From Paenibacillus planticolens (GTDB lineage Bacteria; Bacillota; Bacilli; Paenibacillales; NBRC-103111): a DNA stretch of 64,000 bases. A program made the translations under genes and the position numbers. Numbering within the stretch: the stretch's first letter is position 1; every line of letters starts with the position of its first letter. The stretch spans positions 1 through 64,000 of the forward strand of contig NZ_WHNZ01000015.1 in the NCBI RefSeq assembly GCF_013141725.1, written 5' to 3'. Under the pieces are notes generated by a model that was not told the origin of the DNA, ran no database searches, and saw only the letters and a list, made by a program, of their open reading frames with translations. This document shows, in pieces, positions 44,116-53,974 of this stretch.

Positions 44116-45449
44116 TTCAGCTCGAAGAATTGAAAAGTAAACTCATGGATTCCGATGACAATTCCTTAATCACCTATGTTGAATTGTTCAGACCTTTTGA
44201 TCTGGCAAACGGTGTTGAAAAACTGGAAAAAGCTGATCAATTCAAATTGATGGGGAGAGTGCCTCCGAAATTATCCGCTGAGATTTTGGAGTATTTGGAC
44301 CCCATCGTGCAGTACCGAATTCTAAATCATTTTGAAGAGACCATAACTTCGCAGGTGTTAAATATGATGTCAAGCGACGTAGTGGCGGATATGATGCTGG
44401 CGATACACCGTTATCAAGCGGAAAAACTTTTAAATCATCTCCCTGAAAATTATCGAAAAAAGATTCAAACGTTGATGACCTTCCCCGAAGACACCGCGGG
44501 CAGCTTAGCAACGGTTGATTATATTGCTGCCCGCAGCTGGTGGACAATCGAGCAAACGCTGACGCATATCCGTAAAATCGGACATAAAGCAGAGATCACT
44601 TCCTATGTTTATGTAACGGGTCATAAAGGGGAGCTTCTCGGCGTTGTCTCTTTGAAGGAACTCATCCTGGCAGAACCCAAGACCGAAATATCAGAAATTG
44701 TAACGAAAGATGTCATTTATGTGCCTGCCTCCATGGAACAAGAAGCTGCTGCCGAATTGCTATCGCGTTACGATTTGGTCGCCCTTCCCGTGATTGATGA
44801 GCAAAACCGCTTAGTTGGGGTCATCACAGTCGATGATTTAATTGATGTCATTCATGAAGAAGCAACGGAGGATATTCAAAAGCTAGGCGGAAGCCAGCCA
44901 TTAACAGATACGTACTTCAAATCTTCCGTTTTTCAGCTGTATAGAAAAAGAATCGTTTGGTTGTTGGTTTTATTTGTCGCCGAAGCCTATACCGGCACTG
45001 TTCTGAGACACTATGAGGAAACACTGTCAGAGGTTATTGCACTGGCCTTCTTCATTCCGCTGCTAATTGGTACGGGAGGGAATACGGGGACACAAACGGT
45101 GTCTACGCTTGTGCGGGCACTAGCGGTTGGAGAAGTGCAATTCCGTGACATTCTTAAAGTGATCAGGAAGGAAGTCACGACAGGTCTCATGACGGGGGTT
45201 TCCATTTCACTCATTGCTTGTGCTCGGGCTTGGTTTCTTGGGGTTGAGTGGAACATTGGACTTGTTGTCGGCATTACGTCTTTGACGATCGTTCTGTGGG
45301 CATCCTTTGTCGCAGCAGTTCTCCCCTTAATTTTACATAAATTGAAAGCGGATCCTGCCGTCATCTCCGGCCCATTTATCACCACATTAGTGGATGGTAC
45401 GGGCCTTATCATATACTTCACAATTGCCAAAATAATACTACATTTATAG
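44112..45449 (+). CDS. mgtE: MgtE-type magnesium transporter
   Basis: 445 residues. MgtE N domain with helical repeats (~1-125), two CBS domains (~130-255, with VVSLKELILAEPKT and GVITVDDLIDVIHEEATED), plug helix, and five C-terminal TM helices with the pore signature GTGGNTGTQTVSTLVRALA. A Mg2+-gated channel that imports magnesium when internal levels are low. Co-translated with the SEDS gene (4-base overlap). No M-box riboswitch lies upstream, so control must come from the operon promoter. Confidence 0.95.
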   Translation: MIQLEELKSKLMDSDDNSLITYVELFRPFDLANGVEKLEKADQFKLMGRVPPKLSAEILEYLDPIVQYRILNHFEETITSQVLNMMSSDVVADMMLAIHRYQAEKLLNHLPENYRKKIQTLMTFPEDTAGSLATVDYIAARSWWTIEQTLTHIRKIGHKAEITSYVYVTGHKGELLGVVSLKELILAEPKTEISEIVTKDVIYVPASMEQEAAAELLSRYDLVALPVIDEQNRLVGVITVDDLIDVIHEEATEDIQKLGGSQPLTDTYFKSSVFQLYRKRIVWLLVLFVAEAYTGTVLRHYEETLSEVIALAFFIPLLIGTGGNTGTQTVSTLVRALAVGEVQFRDILKVIRKEVTTGLMTGVSISLIACARAWFLGVEWNIGLVVGITSLTIVLWASFVAAVLPLILHKLKADPAVISGPFITTLVDGTGLIIYFTIAKIILHL

Positions 45450-45462
45450 AAGGAGAACTAGC

Positions 45463-46284
45463 ATGGATTTTCTTCAAACCGTTATTTTTGCCATTATCCA
45501 AGGAATTACAGAACTGTTTCCCGTAAGCAGTGTCGCGCATGGTGTTTTAACTCCTTACGTGTTTCATTGGAACCTGGATCCGCAATTCCTCAAGGAGCAT
45601 TTCTTGCCCTATGTTGTCATGCTGCATTTAGGAACAGCTATCGCATTGCTTCTGTTCTTCAGCCGTGATTGGGTGAATATGCTGCGTTCCTTATTTTCAG
45701 GTGGGCGGTCAAAATCTAGAAAAATTCTTTTGCTTGTTATAGCGGGAACCGTGCCTGCGGCATTAATTGGCGTGCTTCTTGAAAAAACATTGAGGCATCT
45801 GTTCAGCAGTGTGACCAGTGCCGCTATTTTTCTTATTATCAATGGCATCCTTCTGTACGTTGGAGAAAAGGCTTCCGGGAAGGGAACCAAAGAAGTTGAA
45901 GATCTTAAAATAGGACAAGCTTTTGTTATCGGTTTGTTTCAATCGTTAGCGCTAGTTCCGGGTTTTTCAAGATCCGGGTCGAGTATGATTGCCGGTTTTT
46001 GGATGGGACTGAGGCACGAAGCCGCTGCGCGTTTTTCGATGCTTTTGGCCACACCAATTATCGTAGGTGCAAGCATTTTGGAAGTCCCGAAACTGAAGAA
46101 CGGTATGGATGGATTATTGAGTATGTCCTTAATTGGCGGGGTGTTGTCGGGAATATTTGCTTTACTTGCCGTCTGGGCCCTAATGAAATGGTTTAAGAAA
46201 CATGAGTTTCAAGCTATGAGGCCTTTTGCCTACTATTGTTGGATCGTTGGTGCAATCATTCTTTTATCCCTATATGCCTTTTGA
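45463..46284 (+). CDS. uppP: Undecaprenyl-diphosphatase UppP (BacA)
   Basis: 273 residues, about eight membrane helices. Active-site signatures QGITELFPVSSVAH (residues 13-26; Glu and Ser/His conserved) and PGFSRSGSSM near residue 168. It dephosphorylates undecaprenyl pyrophosphate to recycle the lipid carrier and gives bacitracin resistance. The usual LPVSS is FPVSS here. AGAAGGAG precedes the ATG; the gap to mgtE is 13 bases. Last gene of the six-gene operon. Confidence 0.95.
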   Translation: MDFLQTVIFAIIQGITELFPVSSVAHGVLTPYVFHWNLDPQFLKEHFLPYVVMLHLGTAIALLLFFSRDWVNMLRSLFSGGRSKSRKILLLVIAGTVPAALIGVLLEKTLRHLFSSVTSAAIFLIINGILLYVGEKASGKGTKEVEDLKIGQAFVIGLFQSLALVPGFSRSGSSMIAGFWMGLRHEAAARFSMLLATPIIVGASILEVPKLKNGMDGLLSMSLIGGVLSGIFALLAVWALMKWFKKHEFQAMRPFAYYCWIVGAIILLSLYAF

Positions 46285-46298
46285 CATAATGAAGATCG

Positions 46299-46335
46299 TC
46301 TCGATGTGGCTAAAAGCCTAGTCGGGATTTTTTTG
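46299..46335 (+). terminator. Probable Rho-independent terminator of the envelope operon
   Basis: TCTCGATGTGGC pairs imperfectly with GCCTAGTCGGGA around TAAAA, followed by a run of seven T. Confidence 0.6.
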
Positions 46336-46379
46336 TTTTAGTGTTCCAAAATGTGGAAAATGGGGTACTTTTAAAGCTT

Positions 46380-46408
46380 TTGTAAACTAAAACCTCTCAT
46401 TCTATGAT
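46380..46408 (+). promoter_or_regulatory. Putative sigma-A promoter of the MATE gene
   Basis: TTGTAA (46380-46385) and TATGAT (46403-46408), 17-base spacer, about 55 bases before the start codon. Confidence 0.5.
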
Positions 46409-46462
46409 ACAGTAAGTATGTTGCAGCGACTTCGGATGTTTTTGGACAGGAAGTGACTTTTA

Positions 46463-47869
46463 ATGATACTGATTCGTATGAAGGATCGATGCCACAATGT
46501 TTTGAACAAATATTTATCGGGAGAGTCTATCGATTACCGACAGGTCATAGCGCTGTTTCTTCCGATTCTCATCGATCAGGCTTTTCTCGTCGGTTTAAGC
46601 TTGGTGAACACCGCAATGATCAGTTCATCGGGCGTGGCGGCGATCTCCGCAGTCAGTATGGTGGATTCGCTCAATCTTTTCTTGATTAACGTCTTTGTCG
46701 CTTTGGCGACCGGTGGCACGGTGGTGGTGGCACAGTACAAGGGAAGCGGGAACGACAAGATGGTATCCAAGGCAGCGGCAGCCTCGCTTACGGCAGTGAC
46801 TTTGGCTGCGTTGGCGCTCAGCTTGGTTGTCCTCCTGTTTTATCATCCGATCCTGAAATTTCTCTTCGGAACGGCGGATCCGGAGGTGTTCTCCCACGCC
46901 GGCACTTACTTGGTCGGAAGCGGGCTATCTTACCTTGGGATTGCGTTTAAGGAGGCGGTCAGCGGGGCGCTGAGGGGCATTGGCAGGACTAGAGTGACAT
47001 TAGGGTTGTCCTTGGTCATGAACCTCTCCTACGTACTGCTGAACATCTTATTCGTCCACTTCATGGAGATGGGTGTCATGGGACTCAGCGTAGCTGTGAA
47101 TATTTCCCGATATTTGGCAGCGGCTTGTGCGTTGTTCTATCTTCTTCGTTTGGATACAAGCCTGCGAATCCGGCTTAAGGATTTGATGGATTGGAACATG
47201 GCGATGTTTAAGAAAATCATGTTCATCGGGTTGCCGTTCGCCTCGGAGCAGTTATTCTTTAACGGGGGCAAAATGCTAACCCAAATCTACATCGTTAGCC
47301 TAGGCACTTATGCAATAGCAACGAACGCCATTAGTTCCGTGTTCGCGATGTTCTTGCAAATTCCCGCCATCGCGCTGTCTACAGCATTAGTCACGGTAGT
47401 AGGGCAATGTATAGGGAAACGTAATATTCAGGATGCCCGCAAGTTTACGAAGTCCTTTCTGTGGCTGGCATCGGGCTCTCTTGTGGTGACTGGGCTTATT
47501 TTGCTCCCGTTCTTTAAGCCTCTGGTTGGTCTGTTCCGCCCGCCGGCCGAAATCATGGATGAGCTGTATCTCATCATGCTGGTCAACATGCTAGCCCAAA
47601 TCCCGCTATGGCCGATCAGCTTTCTGCTGCCGGGCGCTCTGCGGGCAGCGGGGGATTCTCGTTTCACTTCCATCGCTTCGATGCTGACTATGTGGCTGTT
47701 TCGGGTCGTGCTCGGCTATGTGTTTGGTATCACGCTAAACTACGGGGTGCTCGGGGTGTGGGCGGCCATGCAATTGGAGTGGGGCGTGCGCGGTGCCATC
47801 TTCCTGTGGCGTTATCGCGGGGACCGGTGGTACAAGCACCGCCTGATAGAGCCCGCAAGCGGAAAGTAA
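46463..47869 (+). CDS. MATE-family efflux transporter
   Basis: 468 residues with about 12 helices in two homologous halves: IDQAFLVGLSLVNTAMIS and TGGTVVVAQYKGSGN in the first, LPFASEQLFFNGGKMLTQIY in the second. NorM/DinF-like cation-coupled drug exporter; substrate unknown. AGGAAGTGA lies ~8 bases before the ATG. Monocistronic. Confidence 0.92.
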   Translation: MILIRMKDRCHNVLNKYLSGESIDYRQVIALFLPILIDQAFLVGLSLVNTAMISSSGVAAISAVSMVDSLNLFLINVFVALATGGTVVVAQYKGSGNDKMVSKAAAASLTAVTLAALALSLVVLLFYHPILKFLFGTADPEVFSHAGTYLVGSGLSYLGIAFKEAVSGALRGIGRTRVTLGLSLVMNLSYVLLNILFVHFMEMGVMGLSVAVNISRYLAAACALFYLLRLDTSLRIRLKDLMDWNMAMFKKIMFIGLPFASEQLFFNGGKMLTQIYIVSLGTYAIATNAISSVFAMFLQIPAIALSTALVTVVGQCIGKRNIQDARKFTKSFLWLASGSLVVTGLILLPFFKPLVGLFRPPAEIMDELYLIMLVNMLAQIPLWPISFLLPGALRAAGDSRFTSIASMLTMWLFRVVLGYVFGITLNYGVLGVWAAMQLEWGVRGAIFLWRYRGDRWYKHRLIEPASGK

Positions 47870-47880
47870 ACGTGGAAATA

Positions 47881-47926
47881 AAACAAGCGTCTTTGATCCG
47901 ACGAACCGGAGCAGAGACGCTTGTTT
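47881..47926. terminator. Bidirectional terminator between MATE gene and gdhA
   Basis: AAACAAGCGTCT pairs with AGACGCTTGTTT; a 22-base loop separates the arms. Suits both convergent genes. Confidence 0.8.
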
Positions 47927-47958
47927 GCATTATAATTTTATTCGATCATTGCGGTTAA

Positions 47959-49350
<1,392 letters not shown>

Positions 49351-49380
49351 CTAATATAGTAAAATAGTTAATATTATAGT

Positions 49381-49429
49381 TTTACATGATCCGAAGCCAT
49401 TGAGCAATCAAAATTTACATGTCATGTAA
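49381..49429 (-). promoter_or_regulatory. TTACATG inverted and direct repeats upstream of gdhA
   Basis: TTACATGTCATGTAA (49415-49429) is a perfect 7-1-7 palindrome, and a third TTTACATG copy lies at 49381-49388. They fall 55-100 bases upstream of the gdhA start, where a regulator could bind. The regulator is unknown. Confidence 0.4.
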
Positions 49430-49589
49430 GCTTACTTGGATGGGTTAAACTAGCGCCCATTGGGTAAGATGTAAAATGACATGCTTTAAGAGGAGTGTCC
49501 AAATGTTTTCGTGCATATTTACAAAATTCAGCGCACAGTAGACAAAGACATGACAATAAGGTGACGCTGGGCGACGATTGAAAAATAGC

Positions 49590-49632
49590 AGGGGCTGTCC
49601 CGAAAGTAGAATCTACTTCGGAACAGCCCCTT
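49590..49632. terminator. Orphan strong hairpin
   Basis: AGGGGCTGTCCCGAAAGTAG pairs almost fully with CTACTTCGGAACAGCCCCT (one bulge each side), then TTGTG. It has no gene reading into it from either side at close range, so it may be a relic or a small-RNA terminator. Confidence 0.5.
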
Positions 49633-49644
49633 GTGCGCTTTGCC

Positions 49645-49800
49645 GTGCCTCATCGCTTATGCTTGAGAGAACTACAGGACGCTATTTGAGTTAATTGCCC
49701 TGAAATCAGGTGTTTGTGGGAATTACAGGGTCTTATTTACCCTCAATAGCTCACATGAAGCTATAATTGGCACAATAGCGGACTGTAGTTCCTCTCAACC
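49645..49800. repeat. Dispersed intergenic repeat, diverged copy D
   Basis: Contains GAGAACTACAGGACGCTATT, GGAATTACAGGGTCTTATTT and the inverted AGCGGACTGTAGTTCCTC, the same core as copies A-C but without their 3' part. Confidence 0.6.
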
Positions 49801-49881
49801 GCCAGAGTAAACTCTTCATTGACACGGCAGACAGACTTTCTATTTAATAGAATTATACTAAGCAGAATTGAGGCAAAATCC

Positions 49882-50193
49882 ATGAACCGTAAAGCAACGT
49901 TGTGGACATTAATTTTATCGCAACTCGTGTACGTCCTGTTTGTTCTCTTGTGGCTGTTCATAGCAGGCATGTCCGTGATGATGTTCGACTCCCCGGATGG
50001 AGCTGGCAAAGCAACGACCTGGCTTATTTTCTTGGCCATACTGCTTTATCCGGCAGGTTTGCTGACTGCGCTCATCGCAGGATGGGTGATGTTCTCCCGC
50101 AGAAGACATAAGGCTGCGCTCATCTGGAACTGCATCCCGCTATTATGGATATTGCCTCTGGGCGGTTTCTTTCTATTTGTAAATCTAACGTAA
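49882..50193 (+). CDS. Small hypothetical membrane protein
   Basis: 103 residues from ATG 49882 (TTGAGG upstream). Three hydrophobic helices (~7-28, ~40-64, ~78-100) with basic loops (FSRRRHK) inside. Not recognised; resembles many small Paenibacillus membrane proteins. Stands alone. Confidence 0.6.
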   Translation: MNRKATLWTLILSQLVYVLFVLLWLFIAGMSVMMFDSPDGAGKATTWLIFLAILLYPAGLLTALIAGWVMFSRRRHKAALIWNCIPLLWILPLGGFFLFVNLT

Positions 50194-50216
50194 TGGCATA
50201 ATGATCATTTTAGTTT

Positions 50217-50387
50217 TCAGTTCCAACCTTTAGCGACGGCAGGTTTCTTTCTGTTCAAAAACCGGTAGAGTAACCCCCGCTCCTTTTTCCGTTTGAGAGT
50301 GAGTTTAATCCCTTCAATCAGCAGCATTGATCTCAGTTCGTCGCGACGATTCAGCGTGTGTAATCGCTTGATAAATTGCTTGTCCAT
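50217..50387 (-). CDS. Small basic hypothetical protein
   Basis: 56 residues from ATG 50387, which lies 9 bases after GGAGGG; the upstream frame to 50408 would put the start before it. Product is Lys/Arg-rich (KLTLKRKKERGLLYRFLNRKK), with no membrane segment. Not recognised. Confidence 0.5.
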   Translation of the reverse strand: MDKQFIKRLHTLNRRDELRSMLLIEGIKLTLKRKKERGLLYRFLNRKKPAVAKGWN

Positions 50388-50570
50388 GTCGAACATCCCT
50401 CCCATCATCTACTTTTATTATAAATGGGCTCTATCGATTTGGTTGTCACTTTATAGAGGGATGTTTTCACATGTTTTGTCGAAAATGGATCACGCAGGTC
50501 ACGATTTCCTCGAAGTCCCTATAGGCAGACAGAGCACTGTGCAGTATGATCTAACGTAGGGTGATTATAC

Positions 50571-51422
50571 ATGTTCATTGCTCCTATGCTTTTGCAAGAC
50601 GCCAAAGATAATAGACCTTATAATAGTAAACATCTTGTGGCAGAAGTTAAATTAGATGGTCTTAGATGTATTCTTTCAAATATGGATAAACTATATGTAT
50701 ATATGAAAGACAAACTGCTGGTTACTCATAAATTCCCGGAGTTGTTCCAGTGTCCGCTGCCTGAAGGAACGATAGTAGACGGTGAATTGGTTATATTGGA
50801 CGATCAAGGGAAGCCGGATTTTGAAGCGATGTCAGCCAGATTTTTATCGCCGAGAGACAAGACGCCTGTTATATTTTACGCATTTGATATTTTAAAATAC
50901 AAGGGAATTGACGTCACCGGATTATCCTTGCTTAAGCGTAAGGAGCTATTGGATCAAGCTTTTATTGAAAATGCCAATTATAAAAAGGTGAAGGTGTATG
51001 AAGGCAAAGCCGTTGATTATTTTGAGCAAATCCGCCAGCGCGGGCTCGAAGGCATCGTCCTGAAATCGAAGAAAGAGACGTTCAAGTACGAAGTCAACAA
51101 ACGTTCCAAACAGTGGCAAAAGGTGATCAATTGGACTTATGCGGATGTGTACATTTCGGGCTACCGGAAAAATAATTTTGCTTTACTAGCCTCGATTGAT
51201 TCGGCGGACGGATCGAAAATCCCCGTTGGAGTGATTGAAACAGGGGTAACGTCGATGCACCAGAAGGCGCTGGATGGTGTCAAAAATCGCTTGGTCTTCA
51301 AAGAAGACAACCATTTTGCTTATATGGAACCGCGGCTAATGGCCAAAATTAAGACACGAAACTGGACGAAAAGCGGAAGGCTGCGTTCGCCGGTTTTTAT
51401 GGATTTCGTCAGGCAGATATGA
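50571..51422 (+). CDS. ATP-dependent DNA ligase, small LigD/LigB-like
   Basis: 283 residues: adenylylation domain plus OB fold only. Motif I EVKLDGLRC with nucleotidyl Lys27, motif III VDGELVILDD, motif IIIa FYAFDILK, motif IV LEGIVLKSK, motif V near KQWQKVINW, and a C-terminal OB domain ending YMEPRLMAKIKTRNW. Seals nicks using ATP, as in bacterial end joining or spore DNA repair. No Ku or polymerase domain gene is nearby. AGGGTGAT before the ATG. Confidence 0.88.
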   Translation: MFIAPMLLQDAKDNRPYNSKHLVAEVKLDGLRCILSNMDKLYVYMKDKLLVTHKFPELFQCPLPEGTIVDGELVILDDQGKPDFEAMSARFLSPRDKTPVIFYAFDILKYKGIDVTGLSLLKRKELLDQAFIENANYKKVKVYEGKAVDYFEQIRQRGLEGIVLKSKKETFKYEVNKRSKQWQKVINWTYADVYISGYRKNNFALLASIDSADGSKIPVGVIETGVTSMHQKALDGVKNRLVFKEDNHFAYMEPRLMAKIKTRNWTKSGRLRSPVFMDFVRQI

Positions 51423-51427
51423 AAAAC

Positions 51428-51474
51428 AAAAAGACTGGATCACCAAGGAGGAAGTGGTGGCTCAGTCTTTTTGC
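51428..51474 (+). terminator. Rho-independent terminator
   Basis: AAAAAGACTG pairs with CAGTCTTTTT, with an inner CACC/GGTGG stem. Near-symmetric, so it may serve the convergent SASP gene too. Confidence 0.85.
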
Positions 51475-51505
51475 TCTGTCTTGCCATTTACATGCAGCCT
51501 GGCTT

Positions 51506-51733
51506 TTAGTGGCGGAAATTGCTGTTGCCGCTTAGCTGCTGCTCGGCGATTTGAACCAGTCTTCTCGTAATGTGACCGCCGATTGCCCCGGTATCACGAG
51601 TAGCCATGTAACCGTAATAACCGTCCTGAGGAATCTGAATACCTAGTTCCTGAGCGACTTCATATTTCATTTGCTCAAGAGCTGATCTTGCTTGTTGTAC
51701 AACTAAGGAATTGCTGCTTCTACTGCTAGACAT
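51506..51733 (-). CDS. Alpha/beta-type small acid-soluble spore protein
   Basis: 75 residues. Both conserved SASP blocks are present: ALEQMKYEVAQELGIQI, which contains the GPR protease site, and GYMATRDTGAIGGHITRRLVQIAEQQL, here in two parts (GYMATRDTGAIGGHITRR and LVQIAEQQL). Coats spore DNA and protects it from UV. AAAGGAGTG precedes the ATG. Confidence 0.95.
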   Translation of the reverse strand: MSSSRSSNSLVVQQARSALEQMKYEVAQELGIQIPQDGYYGYMATRDTGAIGGHITRRLVQIAEQQLSGNSNFRH

Positions 51734-51763
51734 TTGGATTCACTCCTTTATTTGGTGTATGAG

Positions 51764-51793
51764 TATTTTGTGGAAGTTATTGTTTTTTATGCA
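51764..51793 (-). promoter_or_regulatory. Candidate sigma-G promoter of the SASP gene
   Basis: On the minus strand TGCATA (51793-51788) and CAAAATA (51770-51764) are 17 bases apart, close to the forespore sigma-G pattern. The match is partial. Confidence 0.4.
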
Positions 51794-52000
51794 TTCGTTT
51801 TGGAAAATATTTTGAATGAATTTAGCGGGAGAAATTCCCGTTAGCAGCCTCAAAATCGGAATTGCACGGGTCCGCACCGCCGCAGAATAAACAGTTGCGA
51901 GTTGCTGAAGGGGGCGTGTGGCACCTTAAAAATGAATACGCTTTCATCCGCATTCTATAAGGGGTGGAAAAATTTGAGCCATGTTTTCAGCATTTTCACG
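51794..52000. other. Intergenic region, no gene seen
   Basis: Apart from a small CGGGA/TCCCG hairpin near 51830-51845, I see nothing recognisable before the promoter at 52001. Confidence 0.5.
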
Positions 52001-52009
52001 TGTTACAAT
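52001..52009 (+). promoter_or_regulatory. Extended -10 promoter of the riboswitch-controlled LysM-CAP gene
   Basis: TGTTACAAT: TGN plus TACAAT, about 27 bases before the riboswitch begins. No strong -35. Confidence 0.45.
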
Positions 52010-52035
52010 CGGGAGGAACCTTTACAGGATCAAAA

Positions 52036-52155
52036 AACTCAGAAGGCCGAAGCCTCTTTGGAGGCACGGGGGACCCATTCTTTGGGGTGAAGCCGCATGA
52101 AGCGGCCGGGTGATTACTCTTTGACCCGAATCCGACAGCTAACCTCGCAGGCCGC
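52036..52155 (+). promoter_or_regulatory. Cyclic di-AMP riboswitch (ydaO/yuaA type)
   Basis: Conserved blocks in order: AAGGCCGAAGCC, ACGGGGGACCCATTC, TTTGGGGTGAAGCCGC, a variable hairpin (GCCGCATGAAGCGGC), and GACCCGAATCCGACAGCTAA followed by CCTCGCAGGC. It is the second copy of this class in the window, after the one at 18165-18298. It ends about 20 bases before the start of the LysM-CAP gene. Confidence 0.93.
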
Positions 52156-52174
52156 AAAAAGGAGAGATTTTTTA

Positions 52175-52831
52175 ATGAAACGTTACAAAAAGCTAGTGGT
52201 TACCGGCGCTATCGGACTGAGCGTCCTTATGGGCACAAGTGCTGCCATGGCCGCATCGGCAACATATACAGTGTCAGGCAATGATACTATGTGGTTAATC
52301 TCTAAGAAGTATGGCGTGAGCCTCACATCGCTAATTCAAGCAAATCCTCAGGTTGCCAATCCAAACGTGATCTGGTCGGGGATGAAGCTGAACATACCTG
52401 GCACTACCGGCGGTTACCAAGCACCTGCACCGACTCCGCCAGCTCAGACTGCGCCATCGCAATCGGCCTATGCCAGCCAAGTCGTTACGTTAGTTAACCA
52501 GGAACGGGCAAAAGCAGGGCTTAAAGCACTGACGAGCGATAGCGCGCTGACAGCCATGGCTTTGGACAAGGCGAAAGATATGTACAATAATGGCTACTTC
52601 GATCATACGTCGCCGACCTATGGGTCTCCTTTTGATATGATGAGCTCTTATGGCATTCGTTATTCCTATGCCGGCGAGAATATTGCCAAAGGTCAGCCTA
52701 CGCCTCAAGCTGTTATGGATGCGTGGATGAACAGTTCAGGTCACCGTCAAAATATTCTTAGCCCGAACTACACCAAGATCGGTGTTGCCTATTATAACGG
52801 CGAATGGGTACAGGAGTTCATCAGCAACTAA
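52175..52831 (+). CDS. Secreted LysM plus CAP-domain protein (YkwD-like)
   Basis: 218 residues from ATG 52175 (AAGGAGAG upstream); a longer frame from 52097 would run through the riboswitch. Signal peptide ~1-28 (AMAASA). LysM domain ~30-75 (YTVSGNDTMWLISKKYGVSL ... VIWSGMKLNIPG), Pro-rich linker, then a CAP/SCP domain ~100-218 with VNQERAKAGLKAL, YFDHTSPTYGSP, YAGENIAKG and WMNSSGHRQNILSPNYTKIG. It binds peptidoglycan in the wall or spore coat; function of such CAP proteins is not settled. Controlled by c-di-AMP. Confidence 0.93.
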   Translation: MKRYKKLVVTGAIGLSVLMGTSAAMAASATYTVSGNDTMWLISKKYGVSLTSLIQANPQVANPNVIWSGMKLNIPGTTGGYQAPAPTPPAQTAPSQSAYASQVVTLVNQERAKAGLKALTSDSALTAMALDKAKDMYNNGYFDHTSPTYGSPFDMMSSYGIRYSYAGENIAKGQPTPQAVMDAWMNSSGHRQNILSPNYTKIGVAYYNGEWVQEFISN

Positions 52832-52881
52832 CCTAATTCATTTGCAGCCCTTAGTCTTCCCTGATTGGAACTCTAAGGGCT

Positions 52882-53967
52882 TTATTTATGTTTCCACTTC
52901 GCGATCCCCCACATCAGCAGCGGCAGGCTGAACATTTGGAGAGGGAACAAGAAAGGGATTGCGATTTTTTGCGGGAAAAATACTGAACTATCGATGAAGT
53001 CCCGCGGAATCAAGGCAAGCAGCACCAGTACCGGCGCGACGAACAACATCATTCGCCGCCATTTTTGAACGCCGAAGACTTGAGCGGTTCCATACGTACA
53101 GACGAAAAAGTAGAGTGAGACTTTCGTGAAAACGCTGATGATCCAAATGGCGATAACAAAGGAGTCCAAGTTTTGAAAAAAGTCGAAATAGGAAATATAA
53201 CGAACCAAATTGAAATAGGGATAGGTTTGGCCTGAAGCAGTGCGGTGTCCGAAGATGGAAACGATTAAGAAAGTCGAAAAGCTGGTTAATAAGCCTGCTG
53301 AGGCTACCCCGAACATAGCTGGCTTCACCCCGGTTTTGGGCTTCGCAACGAAGCCCATGACGACGAGAAGAAGGATGCAATCCCCAAGAAACGTTGAGGT
53401 TGGCAGCGCTCCTTTCAAGATCGTCAAAGCGCCGGAGTCCACGTAGATGGGGAGGATGTTGTTGATATGAATATTTTTCAGGCTAAGCAGAAGCGGAATC
53501 GCAATGCCAAGCAAGGTGAAAGGCCCTAGGATTTCACAGCATCTGGCAATAGCCTCTATGCCTAAGAAGGTCACATATATGGCAACGAGGAGCATGCCCA
53601 GAATCGGGACGAGGATAGGTGTTTTCGGCAAAATCGTCGCGGCAATGAACTCCGAATACTGCCTAAGTATGATCGCAAGCACGCTGTACCATAAGAGGAA
53701 ATAAAGAAAAATGATCAGATATCCGATGTATCGGCCAAACAAGCTTCTGCAAAAATCAATCAGGGTTTGCCCAGGGTAAAGCAAGCTCAACCGCGAGCAA
53801 ACAAACGCAATGAATATGCCTATCCCAGTTGCGCATGCAGTTGAGAGCCAAGCGTCCTGTTTCGCTGTCTGGATGGCTGGATTAATGGTTAGCAAAAGGG
53901 TCATGCCCAGCTGCATCGTCAATATCATCCAGAATAGTTGTTTGCCGCTGATCCGCATGTCTACCAA
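52882..53967 (-). CDS. GerAB/ArcD-family spore germination permease
   Basis: 361 residues with about ten membrane helices (GerAB, APC superfamily). ISGKQLFWMILTMQLGMTLL and LSLLYPGQTLIDFCRSLFG are family-typical. Second, separate GerB-type permease of the operon, last in transcription order, 7 bases after the small membrane gene. It may give a second ligand specificity to the receptor. Confidence 0.9.
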   Translation of the reverse strand: MVDMRISGKQLFWMILTMQLGMTLLLTINPAIQTAKQDAWLSTACATGIGIFIAFVCSRLSLLYPGQTLIDFCRSLFGRYIGYLIIFLYFLLWYSVLAIILRQYSEFIAATILPKTPILVPILGMLLVAIYVTFLGIEAIARCCEILGPFTLLGIAIPLLLSLKNIHINNILPIYVDSGALTILKGALPTSTFLGDCILLLVVMGFVAKPKTGVKPAMFGVASAGLLTSFSTFLIVSIFGHRTASGQTYPYFNLVRYISYFDFFQNLDSFVIAIWIISVFTKVSLYFFVCTYGTAQVFGVQKWRRMMLFVAPVLVLLALIPRDFIDSSVFFPQKIAIPFLFPLQMFSLPLLMWGIAKWKHK

Positions 53968-53974
53968 AGCTCCT

